Shown here: positions 51,781 to 60,084 of the stretch, one piece after another
Layout: every line of letters begins with the position of its first letter
Position numbering within the stretch: position 1 is the stretch's first letter
Assembly (NCBI GenBank): GCA_017546125.1
Contig: JAFYXO010000001.1
Location: forward strand, 41,348-105,347
Reading direction: 5' to 3'
DNA length: 64,000 nucleotides
DNA from: Bacteroidales bacterium
Lineage (GTDB): Bacteria > Bacteroidota > Bacteroidia > Bacteroidales > UBA932
Notes under the pieces: generated by a model
Told to the model about the DNA's origin: nothing
Database searches by the model: none
What the model saw: only the letters and a program-made list of their open reading frames with translations
Made by a program: the position numbers and the translations under genes

Positions 51781-52773
51781 CTAGAATCCTTGGGCGCGAA
51801 TGGGGATTTCTGCACCTTCCGGGGTTACCATTGCTGCGCCAACTTCTGGCTGGGCAAGGTGTCCGATGATGTCGTAGTCCTGGAAGTCCCTCAGCATCTC
51901 CTCGTGTTTCTCGATAGGGATGGTGAAGATAAATTTGTAGTCGTCACCACCATTCATTGCGGCGGTGATGGGGTCCATATTGATCTCCTCAGCCATAGCG
52001 AAGGTGCGAGATGAGATAGGGATCCTCTCCAGATATACTTTTGCCCCGTAGCCGGTGTCCTGGGTTAGCTGAAGTATTGCGGAGCCGAGCCCTTTCGATA
52101 CGAAGTAACCCTTTGCAGGGAAGATTTTGTCATCGAAGAATCTATCCAGGATGTCCGGTTTGATCTGAGGACTGAGGTATGATTCGAGGATATGTTTGTA
52201 TTTTCCTGCCTGAGTGGTCATCTCCTTCTCCTGGCTCTTCAGGAATGCGACTTTTTCCCTTTCGAAGAAATGTAGTCCCATGTATGCAGCGCCGACATCT
52301 CCTGTGAGGCAGATGAGGTCCATATTTTTGGATTCCGGAAGCGATGCGATCACCTTCTCTTTCTGTACTCCGATGGCAGAGAGGCTGATACACAGTCCAT
52401 TGACCGAAGGTATGAGGTCGAGTGCCAGATGTTCTACGCCGTGCTCTTCAGCGGCAGCAAGTACACCTTTCCATAGCTCCTGCACATCTTCATAGCAGAA
52501 TCTGCTTGAGAGTCCGAATTTGACAGAGAGGGAATATGGTGTGTGAAGTTTGGCATACAGATCTCCAAATGCAGACAAAACTGCCTTGTATCCAAGGTGT
52601 TTCAGTGGGACATATACCAAATCGAAATCTACCCCTTCCAGCAGGACTGAGTGGGCATGGCACTTCGAGACCCTTTTGGTAAAGGTGACAGATGGGGTGT
52701 TGGTGTATTTTGTATCTTCAAAAAGCTTGGAAATGGCATTAACTTTGCCGATAGATGATAGTTCTGTCCTCAT
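51781..52773 (-). CDS. ThiL-like (AIR synthase/PurM superfamily) protein, divergent
   Basis: 330 aa, related to thiamine-monophosphate kinase: LLEGVDFDLVYVPLKHLGYKAVLSAFGDLYA (residues 44-74), LTGDVGAAYMGLHFFEREK near 165 and MNGGDDYKFIFTI near 285. In normal ThiL an N-terminal GDDAA motif precedes this region and binds Mg-ATP; here that stretch reads KYTNTPSVTFTKRVSKCH and the motif is absent, and the usual SD in NLSDIYA is GD. The protein may bind a nucleotide without canonical kinase activity, or be a changed ThiL. It has its own promoter, divergent from sufB. Confidence 0.75.
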   Translation of the reverse strand: MRTELSSIGKVNAISKLFEDTKYTNTPSVTFTKRVSKCHAHSVLLEGVDFDLVYVPLKHLGYKAVLSAFGDLYAKLHTPYSLSVKFGLSSRFCYEDVQELWKGVLAAAEEHGVEHLALDLIPSVNGLCISLSAIGVQKEKVIASLPESKNMDLICLTGDVGAAYMGLHFFEREKVAFLKSQEKEMTTQAGKYKHILESYLSPQIKPDILDRFFDDKIFPAKGYFVSKGLGSAILQLTQDTGYGAKVYLERIPISSRTFAMAEEINMDPITAAMNGGDDYKFIFTIPIEKHEEMLRDFQDYDIIGHLAQPEVGAAMVTPEGAEIPIRAQGF

Positions 52774-52788
52774 TTTTTTATATTTTTA

Positions 52789-52796
52789 CAAAAATA
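52789..52796 (-). promoter_or_regulatory. -7 element of the ThiL-like gene
   Basis: TATTTTTG on the minus strand, 15 nt before the ATG. Confidence 0.55.
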
Positions 52797-52808
52797 TCTA
52801 AAAAGGTG

Positions 52809-52816
52809 TAACTTTG
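52809..52816 (+). promoter_or_regulatory. -7 element of the sufB operon
   Basis: TAACTTTG, 7 nt before the sufB ATG. The leader would be nearly absent. Confidence 0.6.
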
Positions 52817-52823
52817 TCCCCTT

Positions 52824-54260
52824 ATGAGTGAAAAAAATGATATAATTAGAGATGTAACCGAGAACGAGTATCAGCACGGCTTCGAGACTCTGCTCCAGCA
52901 GGAATTTATACCTAAGGGGCTGAATGAAGATATCGTGAGGTTGATCTCTGCGAAGAAGGAGGAACCCGAGTGGTTGCTTGAGTTCCGTTTGAAGGCCTTT
53001 CGTAAGTGGCAGACTATGACAATGCCTACGTGGGCCCACTTGGATATCCCTGAAATAGATTACCAGGACATAATATATTTTGCCGCACCCAAGAAGAGGG
53101 AAGAGGTGAAGGAGATCGATCCCGAGCTTATGGCGACCTTCGACAAGCTGGGCATTCCCCTCGATGAGAGGAAGGCTTTGGCGGGTATGGCTGTGGATGC
53201 TGTCTTTGACTCAGTATCGGTAAAGACCACATTTAGAGAGTCTTTGGCCGAGAAGGGTATTATTTTCTGCTCTTTCTCTGAGGCTGTGAGAGATCACGGC
53301 GACCTGGTGAGAAAGTACCTTGCAACAGTAGTCCCTATCGGGGACAATTATTTCTCTGCTCTCAATTCGGCAGTCTTCTCTGACGGATCGTTCTGTTATA
53401 TCCCCAAAGGGGTACGCTGCCCAATGGAGCTTTCAAGTTATTTCAGGATCAATGCACGTGGCACCGGTCAGTTCGAGAGGACACTTATCGTGGCGGACGA
53501 GGGGTCATACGTGAGTTATCTTGAGGGGTGTACAGCTCCGCAACGTGATGAGAATCAGCTTCATGCAGCTGTGGTGGAGATCGTGGTGATGGATGATGCG
53601 GAGGTGAAATATTCGACAGTACAGAACTGGTATCCTGGCGACTCTGAGGGGCGCGGCGGTATCTTCAATTTCGTGACCAAGAGGGGTATTTGTGCCGGTG
53701 TCAACAGCAAGCTCTTCTGGACCCAGGTGGAGACAGGCTCCGCTATAACCTGGAAATATCCGAGCACCATTCTGAAGGGTGACAACTCCATTTCGGAGTT
53801 CTATTCAGTGGCGGTGACCAACAACTATCAGCAGGCAGATACCGGTACCAAGATGATACATATCGGTAAGAATACCCGTAGCCGCATCGTGAGCAAGGGT
53901 ATTTCGGCCGGCAAGAGCCAGAACAGCTATCGTGGTCTGGTCAAGATCCTTCCGGGGGCGGACAATGCGAAAAACTTTTCGCAATGCGACTCGCTTCTCC
54001 TTGGGGACAAGTGTGGTGCCCATACGTTCCCTGTGGTGGAGTCACAAAATATGACAGCCGTGACCGAGCACGAGGCGACCACCTCGAAAATCAGCGAAGA
54101 CCAGTTGTTCTATTGTACCCAGAGGGGTATCACAGCTGAAGACGCAGTAGGTCTTATCATCGGAGGATATACAAGAGAAGTTATTAACCATCTCCCCATG
54201 GAGTTTGCTGTAGAGGCCCAGAAGCTTCTGCAAGTCTCTCTGGAGGGTAGTGTAGGATAG
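52824..54260 (+). CDS. sufB: Fe-S cluster assembly protein SufB
   Basis: The scaffold subunit of SufBC2D, 478 aa. The C-terminal core has [59 protein letters not shown] sequence and the late [19 protein letters not shown]. The family's cysteine at the cluster site is in [18 protein letters not shown]. It starts the operon sufB-pnuC-sufC-sufD. The -7 element is so close to the ATG that a near-leaderless mRNA is expected. Confidence 0.97.
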   Translation: MSEKNDIIRDVTENEYQHGFETLLQQEFIPKGLNEDIVRLISAKKEEPEWLLEFRLKAFRKWQTMTMPTWAHLDIPEIDYQDIIYFAAPKKREEVKEIDPELMATFDKLGIPLDERKALAGMAVDAVFDSVSVKTTFRESLAEKGIIFCSFSEAVRDHGDLVRKYLATVVPIGDNYFSALNSAVFSDGSFCYIPKGVRCPMELSSYFRINARGTGQFERTLIVADEGSYVSYLEGCTAPQRDENQLHAAVVEIVVMDDAEVKYSTVQNWYPGDSEGRGGIFNFVTKRGICAGVNSKLFWTQVETGSAITWKYPSTILKGDNSISEFYSVAVTNNYQQADTGTKMIHIGKNTRSRIVSKGISAGKSQNSYRGLVKILPGADNAKNFSQCDSLLLGDKCGAHTFPVVESQNMTAVTEHEATTSKISEDQLFYCTQRGITAEDAVGLIIGGYTREVINHLPMEFAVEAQKLLQVSLEGSVG

Positions 54261-54267
54261 TAATGCC

Positions 54268-54921
54268 ATGGGAATTTTAAGTACGGACTTTATAATTTTT
54301 ACACTTGGAGGTGTTGGGGTCAGTTTGCTTGAATTGGTCTCAGTATTATTTGGTTTAACAAATGTGTTTTTGGCCGGAAGGGGGAAAAGTATCAACTTTT
54401 GGTTCGGCTATGTGTATGCTATTCTCCTCTTCACAATGTTTATCCAGAAGCACCTTTACTCGAGTATGCTCCTTCAGCCGATATCTTTGGCATTTACCAT
54501 TCTGGGACACTACAGGTGGACACATCCTGCTAAAGATGAGGAGAACAAGAAGAAGGAACTCAAGGTTACAGTACTTAATAACAGGCAGCGTCTGATGTTT
54601 GTAGGGGGCATTGTCCTGTTTACTGTGGTGTGGGGATTCTTCATGCAGTGGATCTCGGGCCAGTTCCCGGATGTATTCCCACCTGCACGCAGACCATTCC
54701 TGGATGCTTGTGTTATGGGAGCTATGTTTACTGCCCAGTACCTGTCAGCCCAGAAGAAACTTGACTGCTGGGGAGCCTGGATTATCGTAAATACTACTAA
54801 TATCATATTATATGTGTCGGCCGGTCTGGTATTTATGCCTATCGTAAGTGCTTTGTACTGGTTCAATGCAGTTCTTGGTTTCAATACCTGGAAAAAAGAA
54901 TGGAGGGAAACAAAATGCTAA
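54268..54921 (+). CDS. pnuC: Nicotinamide mononucleotide/riboside transporter PnuC
   Basis: 217 aa with seven hydrophobic helices. The PnuC pattern is clear: ELVSVLFGLTNVFLAGRGKSINFWFGYV, Q at the start of helix 4 (LLQPISLAFTILGHYRW), and LDCWGAWIIVNTTNIILYVSAG near 165. It imports nicotinamide riboside for NAD synthesis. It sits between sufB (7-nt gap) and sufC (7-nt overlap), an unusual insertion. No riboswitch or regulatory element separates it from its neighbours, so it must be expressed with the SUF genes. Confidence 0.92.
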   Translation: MGILSTDFIIFTLGGVGVSLLELVSVLFGLTNVFLAGRGKSINFWFGYVYAILLFTMFIQKHLYSSMLLQPISLAFTILGHYRWTHPAKDEENKKKELKVTVLNNRQRLMFVGGIVLFTVVWGFFMQWISGQFPDVFPPARRPFLDACVMGAMFTAQYLSAQKKLDCWGAWIIVNTTNIILYVSAGLVFMPIVSALYWFNAVLGFNTWKKEWRETKC

Positions 54922-55658
54922 CAATTAAGGATCTCCACGCAAAAGTGGGGGATAAAGAGATACTAAAAGGGATTAACTTAAATGTTAAAGAGGGTGAAAT
55001 TCACGCTATTATGGGCCCTAATGGCTCAGGTAAGTCCACACTTTCTTCGGTGTTGGCGGGTCGTGACACCTTTGAAGTGACTGAGGGTGAGGTGATTATG
55101 GATGGAAAGAACCTCTTGGAGCTGACTCCTGAGGAGAGGTCTTGGGCAGGGGTTTTCCTCGGCTTCCAGTACCCGATCGAGATACCGGGTGTCTCTAATG
55201 TAAACTTTATGAAGAGTGCTGTAAATGAGCACAGAAAACAAAAAGGTTTGGAGCCTCTTACCTCGGCTCAGTTCCTCAAATTGATGAGGGAAAAGATGGC
55301 AATTGTAGGTATGGACAGCTCTTTCTCATCACGTGGAGTGAATGTAGGGTTCTCGGGTGGTGAGAAAAAAAGGAACGAGATCTTCCAGATGGCGATGCTT
55401 GAGCCACGTTTGGCTATCCTTGACGAGACAGACAGTGGTCTGGATGTGGATGCTTTGAGGATCGTCGCTACCGGTGTGAACAATCTTAAGAGACCTGATA
55501 ACGCTTTTATCGTGATCACCCACTACCAGAGACTGCTTGACTATATCGTTCCAGATGTGGTTCATATCCTGTACAAGGGTAGAATTATCAAGACCGCCGG
55601 CAAAGAGCTTGCTTTGGAGGTTGAGCAGAGAGGTTATGATTGGCTAATAAACGGATAG
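54915..55658 (+). CDS. sufC: Fe-S assembly ATPase SufC
   Basis: ABC-type ATPase of SufBC2D. The ATG at 54915 (MLTIKDLHAKVGDKEIL) gives the canonical 247-aa start; an in-frame ATG at 54900 adds five residues. A GGAGG lies 9 nt upstream of 54915 and favours it. Walker A is GPNGSGKST near residue 34, the signature NVGFSGGEKKRNEI near 140, and Walker B LAILDETDSGLDVDAL near 160. Overlaps pnuC by 7 nt and is followed by sufD after 1 nt. Confidence 0.97.
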   Translation: MLTIKDLHAKVGDKEILKGINLNVKEGEIHAIMGPNGSGKSTLSSVLAGRDTFEVTEGEVIMDGKNLLELTPEERSWAGVFLGFQYPIEIPGVSNVNFMKSAVNEHRKQKGLEPLTSAQFLKLMREKMAIVGMDSSFSSRGVNVGFSGGEKKRNEIFQMAMLEPRLAILDETDSGLDVDALRIVATGVNNLKRPDNAFIVITHYQRLLDYIVPDVVHILYKGRIIKTAGKELALEVEQRGYDWLING

Positions 55659-55659
55659 T

Positions 55660-56670
55660 ATGGGAGAGTTGAATTATATATATGCCCCTGAGTCGCCTCT
55701 TACAGAGCAGTTCAGATGCAGAGTCCCTATGAAGGGGACCCGTCAGCTCTTCGTGGTGAACGGTGGTGTCCAAGGGACCCGTACCCCCCTCTCCATCTCT
55801 TTGGAGAAAGGGCAGGTGATGGAGGAGGTCCTACAGGTTATCAGTGTCAGGACTGAGGGCTCGCCGCTTGAGATAGCTTACAAGAACAATCTCCACTTCG
55901 GAGAGGGCTCGCAAGCGAGAATCGTCCTTTGCTCCCACACCTTTACCCTCGACAAGTTCGTGACAGATGAAGAGGTGGATATCACATTGGATGATAGGGC
56001 AGTGGTCGATGTCGTGGTGATGCAGAATGAGCACAATGAGGCTACTCACAATACCAGATTCAATATTACAGCCGGTGCCGGCAGTGTACTCAAGATATCA
56101 TTCCTTACCCTCCACGGAGGAAATATCGATAACAAGGTGAGGGTGGATATCAATGGCGAAGGTGCAAATGTGGACCTCAGCGGTCTGTATCTTGTGGATG
56201 GCAAACAGATGGTTTCAAACTCGGTGGAGATGAACCACAATGTCCCCAACTGTATCAGCAGCCAGCTCTACAAAGGTGTTTTGGACAATGATGCTGTCGC
56301 AAAGTTTTCGGGTATCATCTACGTGAAGCAGGATGCCCAGAAGATCGAGGCTTACCAGGCAAATCACAACCTTCTCCTGTCGGAGAGGGCAAAGATCCAT
56401 ACAGAGCCTCAGCTTGAGATCTATGCAGACGATGTGAAGTGCTCACACGGAGCCACTATCGGACGCTTGGATGAGAACGAGCTGTTCTACCTCAGATCGA
56501 GAGGTGTCCCTATGAAGGAGGCGAAAATTTTGCAACAGATGGCTTTTGCTTATTCGGTGCTCGAAAAAATTTCAAACGCCGAATTGAGGGAAAGAATGGA
56601 AAATCTCGTCGAGAAGCGCCTCAGAGGGGAGTTCTCAAATTGTAAGGATTGCAGCAAAAATTGTTGTTAA
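55660..56670 (+). CDS. sufD: Fe-S assembly protein SufD, short form
   Basis: 336 aa, shorter than many SufD proteins (often over 400), mainly from a reduced N-terminal helical part. The beta-helix core is intact: TFTLDKFVTDEEVDITLDDRA, NHNVPNCISSQLYKGVL, and the C-terminal HTEPQLEIYADDVKCSHGATIGR with LDENELFYLRSRGVPMKEAK, including the conserved Cys and His. It ends in an unusual cysteine-rich tail, NCKDCSKNCC (five Cys in ten residues), which could bind metal. Last gene of the operon. Confidence 0.93.
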   Translation: MGELNYIYAPESPLTEQFRCRVPMKGTRQLFVVNGGVQGTRTPLSISLEKGQVMEEVLQVISVRTEGSPLEIAYKNNLHFGEGSQARIVLCSHTFTLDKFVTDEEVDITLDDRAVVDVVVMQNEHNEATHNTRFNITAGAGSVLKISFLTLHGGNIDNKVRVDINGEGANVDLSGLYLVDGKQMVSNSVEMNHNVPNCISSQLYKGVLDNDAVAKFSGIIYVKQDAQKIEAYQANHNLLLSERAKIHTEPQLEIYADDVKCSHGATIGRLDENELFYLRSRGVPMKEAKILQQMAFAYSVLEKISNAELRERMENLVEKRLRGEFSNCKDCSKNCC

Positions 56671-56763
56671 TAATTTCGTTAAAAACTTTCCTTTTGTTGT
56701 CTTTTTTTTGGTGGTTTTCGGTAATAACTTGCAGCCTAATTTCACCATTAAAGATAGCAAAGT

Positions 56764-59286
56764 ATGAAGACTTACACCTATGAAGAGGCATTAGCCGAAA
56801 GCAAAATCTATTTTAAAGGGGATGAGCTTGCTGCATCCGTTTGGATTAATAAATATGCCATGAAGGACTCTCAGGGCAATATTTATGAGAAATCTCCTGT
56901 AGAAATGCACCAAAGACTTGCAAACGAATTTGCAAGAATCGAATCAAAATACCCTAATCCTCTTACAGCTGAGGATATCTATGACTTGCTTAAAGACTTT
57001 AAGCACATTATACCTCAAGGTGGCCCTATGGCAGGTATCGGCAATGAGCACCAGGTGGCTTCGTTGTCAAACTGCTTCGTGATCGGTCACAACAATCCTG
57101 CTGACTCGTATGGTGGAATTATGAAAATTGACGAGGAGCAGGTACAGCTGATGAAAAGACGTGGTGGTGTAGGACACGATCTTTCACATATCAGACCTGC
57201 CGGCAGTGCAGTTCTTAACAGTGCACTTACCTCTACCGGTATTGTTCCATTTATGGAGCGCTACTCAAACTCGACCCGCGAGGTGGCTCAAGATGGCCGT
57301 AGAGGTGCTTTGATGCTTTCTATCTCTATCAAACACCCTGATTCAGAGAACTTCATCGATGCAAAAATGGAGAAAGGGAAAGTTACAGGTGCGAATGTAT
57401 CTGTGAAGGTGGATGATGAGTTCATGAGATGTGCTCTAAGCGGCAAACCTTACATCCAGCAATATCCTGTATATTCAAATACACCTAAGATGACCAAAGA
57501 GATCGACGCAAGTGCTCTTTGGAAGAAAATTATCCACAATGCGTGGAAATCGGCGGAGCCAGGTGTCCTTTTCTGGGATACTATCCTAAGGGAGTCTGTG
57601 GCTGACTGCTATGCTGACAAGGGTTACAGGACAGTAAGTACAAACCCTTGTGGTGAGATTCCTCTATGTCCATACGACTCTTGCCGCCTTATCGCTGTAA
57701 ACTTGTACTCATACGTGGAGAATCCATTCACAGAAGAGGCCAAATTCAACTTTGACCTGTTCAAGACCCACGTAAGAAAGGCGATGAGACTTATGGATGA
57801 CCTTATCGACCTTGAGATGGAGAAGATCGATGCTATCATCGCTAAGGTGAGAAAAGACCCTGAGGATGCAGATGTGAAGAGAACTGAGCTTGAGCTTTGG
57901 GAGAAGATCAAAACCAAATCTCTTGGAGGTAGAAGAACTGGTCTTGGAATCACAGGTGAGGGCGATATGCTTGCAGCTCTTGGCTATACATACGGCTCTG
58001 ACAAAGCTATCGAGTTCGCTACTTTGGTTCAGAAGACATTGGCTATCGAGGCTTACCGCTCATCAGTGGAGATGGCAAAAGAGAGGGGTGCTTTCCCTAT
58101 CTATGACTCAAACAAAGAGATTAACAACCCAATGATCAGCCGTATCCGTCAGGAGGATGAGGAGCTATATGACACTATGGTTCACTACGGTAGAAGAAAC
58201 GTATCCCTTCTTACCATCGCCCCTACAGGTACAACATCATTGATGACTCAGACCACTTCAGGTATTGAGCCTGTATTCCTCCCATTCTATAAGAGAAGAA
58301 GAAAAGTTAACCCTAACGATTTGAACGCCAAGATCGCTTTCAAAGATGAGAATGGCGACTGCTTCGAAGAGTACTATGTGTTCCACCACGGTTTCTTGAC
58401 TTGGTGCAGTGTGAATGGTTACGATGTGGAGTCTGTGAAAGTGATGTCAGAGAAGGAGATTGCAGAGCTTGTGAAGAAGTCTCCATACCACAAAGCTACC
58501 TCAAACGATATCGACTGGGTGGCAAAAGTTAAGATGCAGGGTAAGATGCAGAAATGGGTAGACCACTCTATCAGTGTGACTGTAAACCTACCTAACAGCA
58601 TCAGCGAAGAGATGGTGGCTGAAGTTTACAGAACTGCTTGGGAGTCTGGCTGTAAAGGTATTACAGTGTACAGAGACGGTTCACGTACAGGTGTTCTTGT
58701 GTCAGCTAAAGATAAGAAAGAGGAGGCACCTAAGAGACCGGTATCACGTCCTAAATCACTTGAGGCAGACGTTCTCCGCTTCAGAAACGGTTCAGAGCAA
58801 TGGGTGGCATTCGTTGGTAAACTTGACGGAGTTCCTTACGAGATCTTCACCGGTCTTGTAGATGAGACCCGCTCAGTACCTTCAAGCATCACTTCTGGAT
58901 GGATCGTGAAAGAGAAAGGTGAGGATGGCGCAAAATCACGTTACGACTTCCACTATAAAGACAAATATGGATACCCTTGTATCCTGGGTGGTATCTCCCA
59001 CATGTTTGATAAAGAGTTCTGGAACTACGCAAAACTTATCTCAGGCGTTATCAGAAACGGTATGCCTATCGTGGATATCGTAAACTTGGTGAAAGGTCTT
59101 AACCTTGATGACGAGAGCATCAATACCTGGAAAAACGGTATCGAGAGGGCTCTTAAGAAATATATCCCAGACGGAACCAAAGCTAAAGCAGGTGCAAAAT
59201 GTCCTAATTGCGGATCTACCAGACTTATCTATAAAGAGGGTTGCTTGGCTTGTCAGGACTGTGATTACAGCAAATGTGGTGGTTGA
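56764..59286 (+). CDS. nrdJ: Adenosylcobalamin-dependent (class II) ribonucleotide reductase
   Basis: Makes deoxyribonucleotides without oxygen, using coenzyme B12. 840 aa. Landmarks are the SLSNCFVIG cysteine near residue 110, GGVGHDLSHIRPAGS, the active-site STNPCGEIPLCPYDSC near 300, and APTGTTSLMTQTTSGIEPVF. The C-terminal part has the shuttle region and a four-Cys zinc ribbon (CPNCGSTRLIYKEGCLACQDC). It lies 93 nt after sufD and may have its own promoter, though no clean TAnnTTTG was found. ispE follows after 6 nt. Confidence 0.96.
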   Translation: MKTYTYEEALAESKIYFKGDELAASVWINKYAMKDSQGNIYEKSPVEMHQRLANEFARIESKYPNPLTAEDIYDLLKDFKHIIPQGGPMAGIGNEHQVASLSNCFVIGHNNPADSYGGIMKIDEEQVQLMKRRGGVGHDLSHIRPAGSAVLNSALTSTGIVPFMERYSNSTREVAQDGRRGALMLSISIKHPDSENFIDAKMEKGKVTGANVSVKVDDEFMRCALSGKPYIQQYPVYSNTPKMTKEIDASALWKKIIHNAWKSAEPGVLFWDTILRESVADCYADKGYRTVSTNPCGEIPLCPYDSCRLIAVNLYSYVENPFTEEAKFNFDLFKTHVRKAMRLMDDLIDLEMEKIDAIIAKVRKDPEDADVKRTELELWEKIKTKSLGGRRTGLGITGEGDMLAALGYTYGSDKAIEFATLVQKTLAIEAYRSSVEMAKERGAFPIYDSNKEINNPMISRIRQEDEELYDTMVHYGRRNVSLLTIAPTGTTSLMTQTTSGIEPVFLPFYKRRRKVNPNDLNAKIAFKDENGDCFEEYYVFHHGFLTWCSVNGYDVESVKVMSEKEIAELVKKSPYHKATSNDIDWVAKVKMQGKMQKWVDHSISVTVNLPNSISEEMVAEVYRTAWESGCKGITVYRDGSRTGVLVSAKDKKEEAPKRPVSRPKSLEADVLRFRNGSEQWVAFVGKLDGVPYEIFTGLVDETRSVPSSITSGWIVKEKGEDGAKSRYDFHYKDKYGYPCILGGISHMFDKEFWNYAKLISGVIRNGMPIVDIVNLVKGLNLDDESINTWKNGIERALKKYIPDGTKAKAGAKCPNCGSTRLIYKEGCLACQDCDYSKCGG

Positions 59287-59292
59287 TAAATT

Positions 59293-60084
59293 ATGAATAT
59301 CGTCTCATATCCAAACGCTAAAGTCAATATAGGACTCAGGATTATAGAGAAACGTCCCGACGGTTTCCATAATCTTGAGACCCTTTTTGTCCCTACCGGA
59401 TTGTGTGACGTATTGGAGATAGTAACATCTAACATTTTTTCTATAAAGCATTATGGTCGCACCTATTCACTTCCGGATGCGAATCCCGAAGAGGATTTGT
59501 GTGTGAAGGCGTACAGACTACTGGAGGCAGATTTTGATCTTCCACCTGTGGAGATACACCTTTACAAGCAGATACCTGTGGGTGCAGGACTGGGTGGAGG
59601 CTCTGCAGATGCAGCGTTTACGCTGAAGAGCCTCAACACCCTGTTCAAACTAAACCTGTCTGATGAAACTCTCGCTTCGTACGCAGCAAAGCTGGGAAGC
59701 GATTGTCCTTTCTTTGTGTATAATAAACCTATGTTTGGTGAGGGTAGAGGTGAAATCCTGACCCCTTACGATGCCCCCTGTATGGATGACCTTTTTGGAG
59801 CAAAGCCCAGATACAAGATTGACACGCGGACTTTCCCTATTCATGTCTCTACTGCTGAGGCTTATAGAGGCGTGAGGCCATCTGTGGAGGGCAAAGGACT
59901 TAAGAACCTCCTTTCTCTCCCTATTGAGCAGTGGAAAGATGTCATTGTCAACGATTTCGAGAAGAGTGTCTTCGAGAAATATCCACAGCTCGCCCAGGAG
60001 AAACAGAAACTCTACGACGAAGGTGCCGTCTTTGCCCAAATGTCCGGCAGCGGCTCCTCTATATTCGGTATATTTCCATGTTAA
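59293..60084 (+). CDS. ispE: 4-diphosphocytidyl-2-C-methyl-D-erythritol kinase
   Basis: GHMP kinase of the MEP isoprenoid pathway, 263 aa. The start ISYPNAKVNIGLRI-like pattern, the ATP loop PVGAGLGGGSADAAFTLK near residue 97, and the end AQMSGSGSSIFGIF are diagnostic. Shows that the organism uses the MEP route. It follows nrdJ closely and overlaps by 4 nt the end of the convergent dnaE. Confidence 0.95.
   Translation: MNIVSYPNAKVNIGLRIIEKRPDGFHNLETLFVPTGLCDVLEIVTSNIFSIKHYGRTYSLPDANPEEDLCVKAYRLLEADFDLPPVEIHLYKQIPVGAGLGGGSADAAFTLKSLNTLFKLNLSDETLASYAAKLGSDCPFFVYNKPMFGEGRGEILTPYDAPCMDDLFGAKPRYKIDTRTFPIHVSTAEAYRGVRPSVEGKGLKNLLSLPIEQWKDVIVNDFEKSVFEKYPQLAQEKQKLYDEGAVFAQMSGSGSSIFGIFPC

Noticed and set aside
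51597..51815. N-terminal extension of the fucosidase by 73 codons
   Set aside because: It reads through the 28-nt hairpin doublet and overlaps the ThiL-like gene; a clean signal peptide starts at the ATG at 51596.
56671..56763. Cobalamin riboswitch before nrdJ
   Set aside because: The 93-nt gap is too short and lacks the B12-box; no such structure could be traced.
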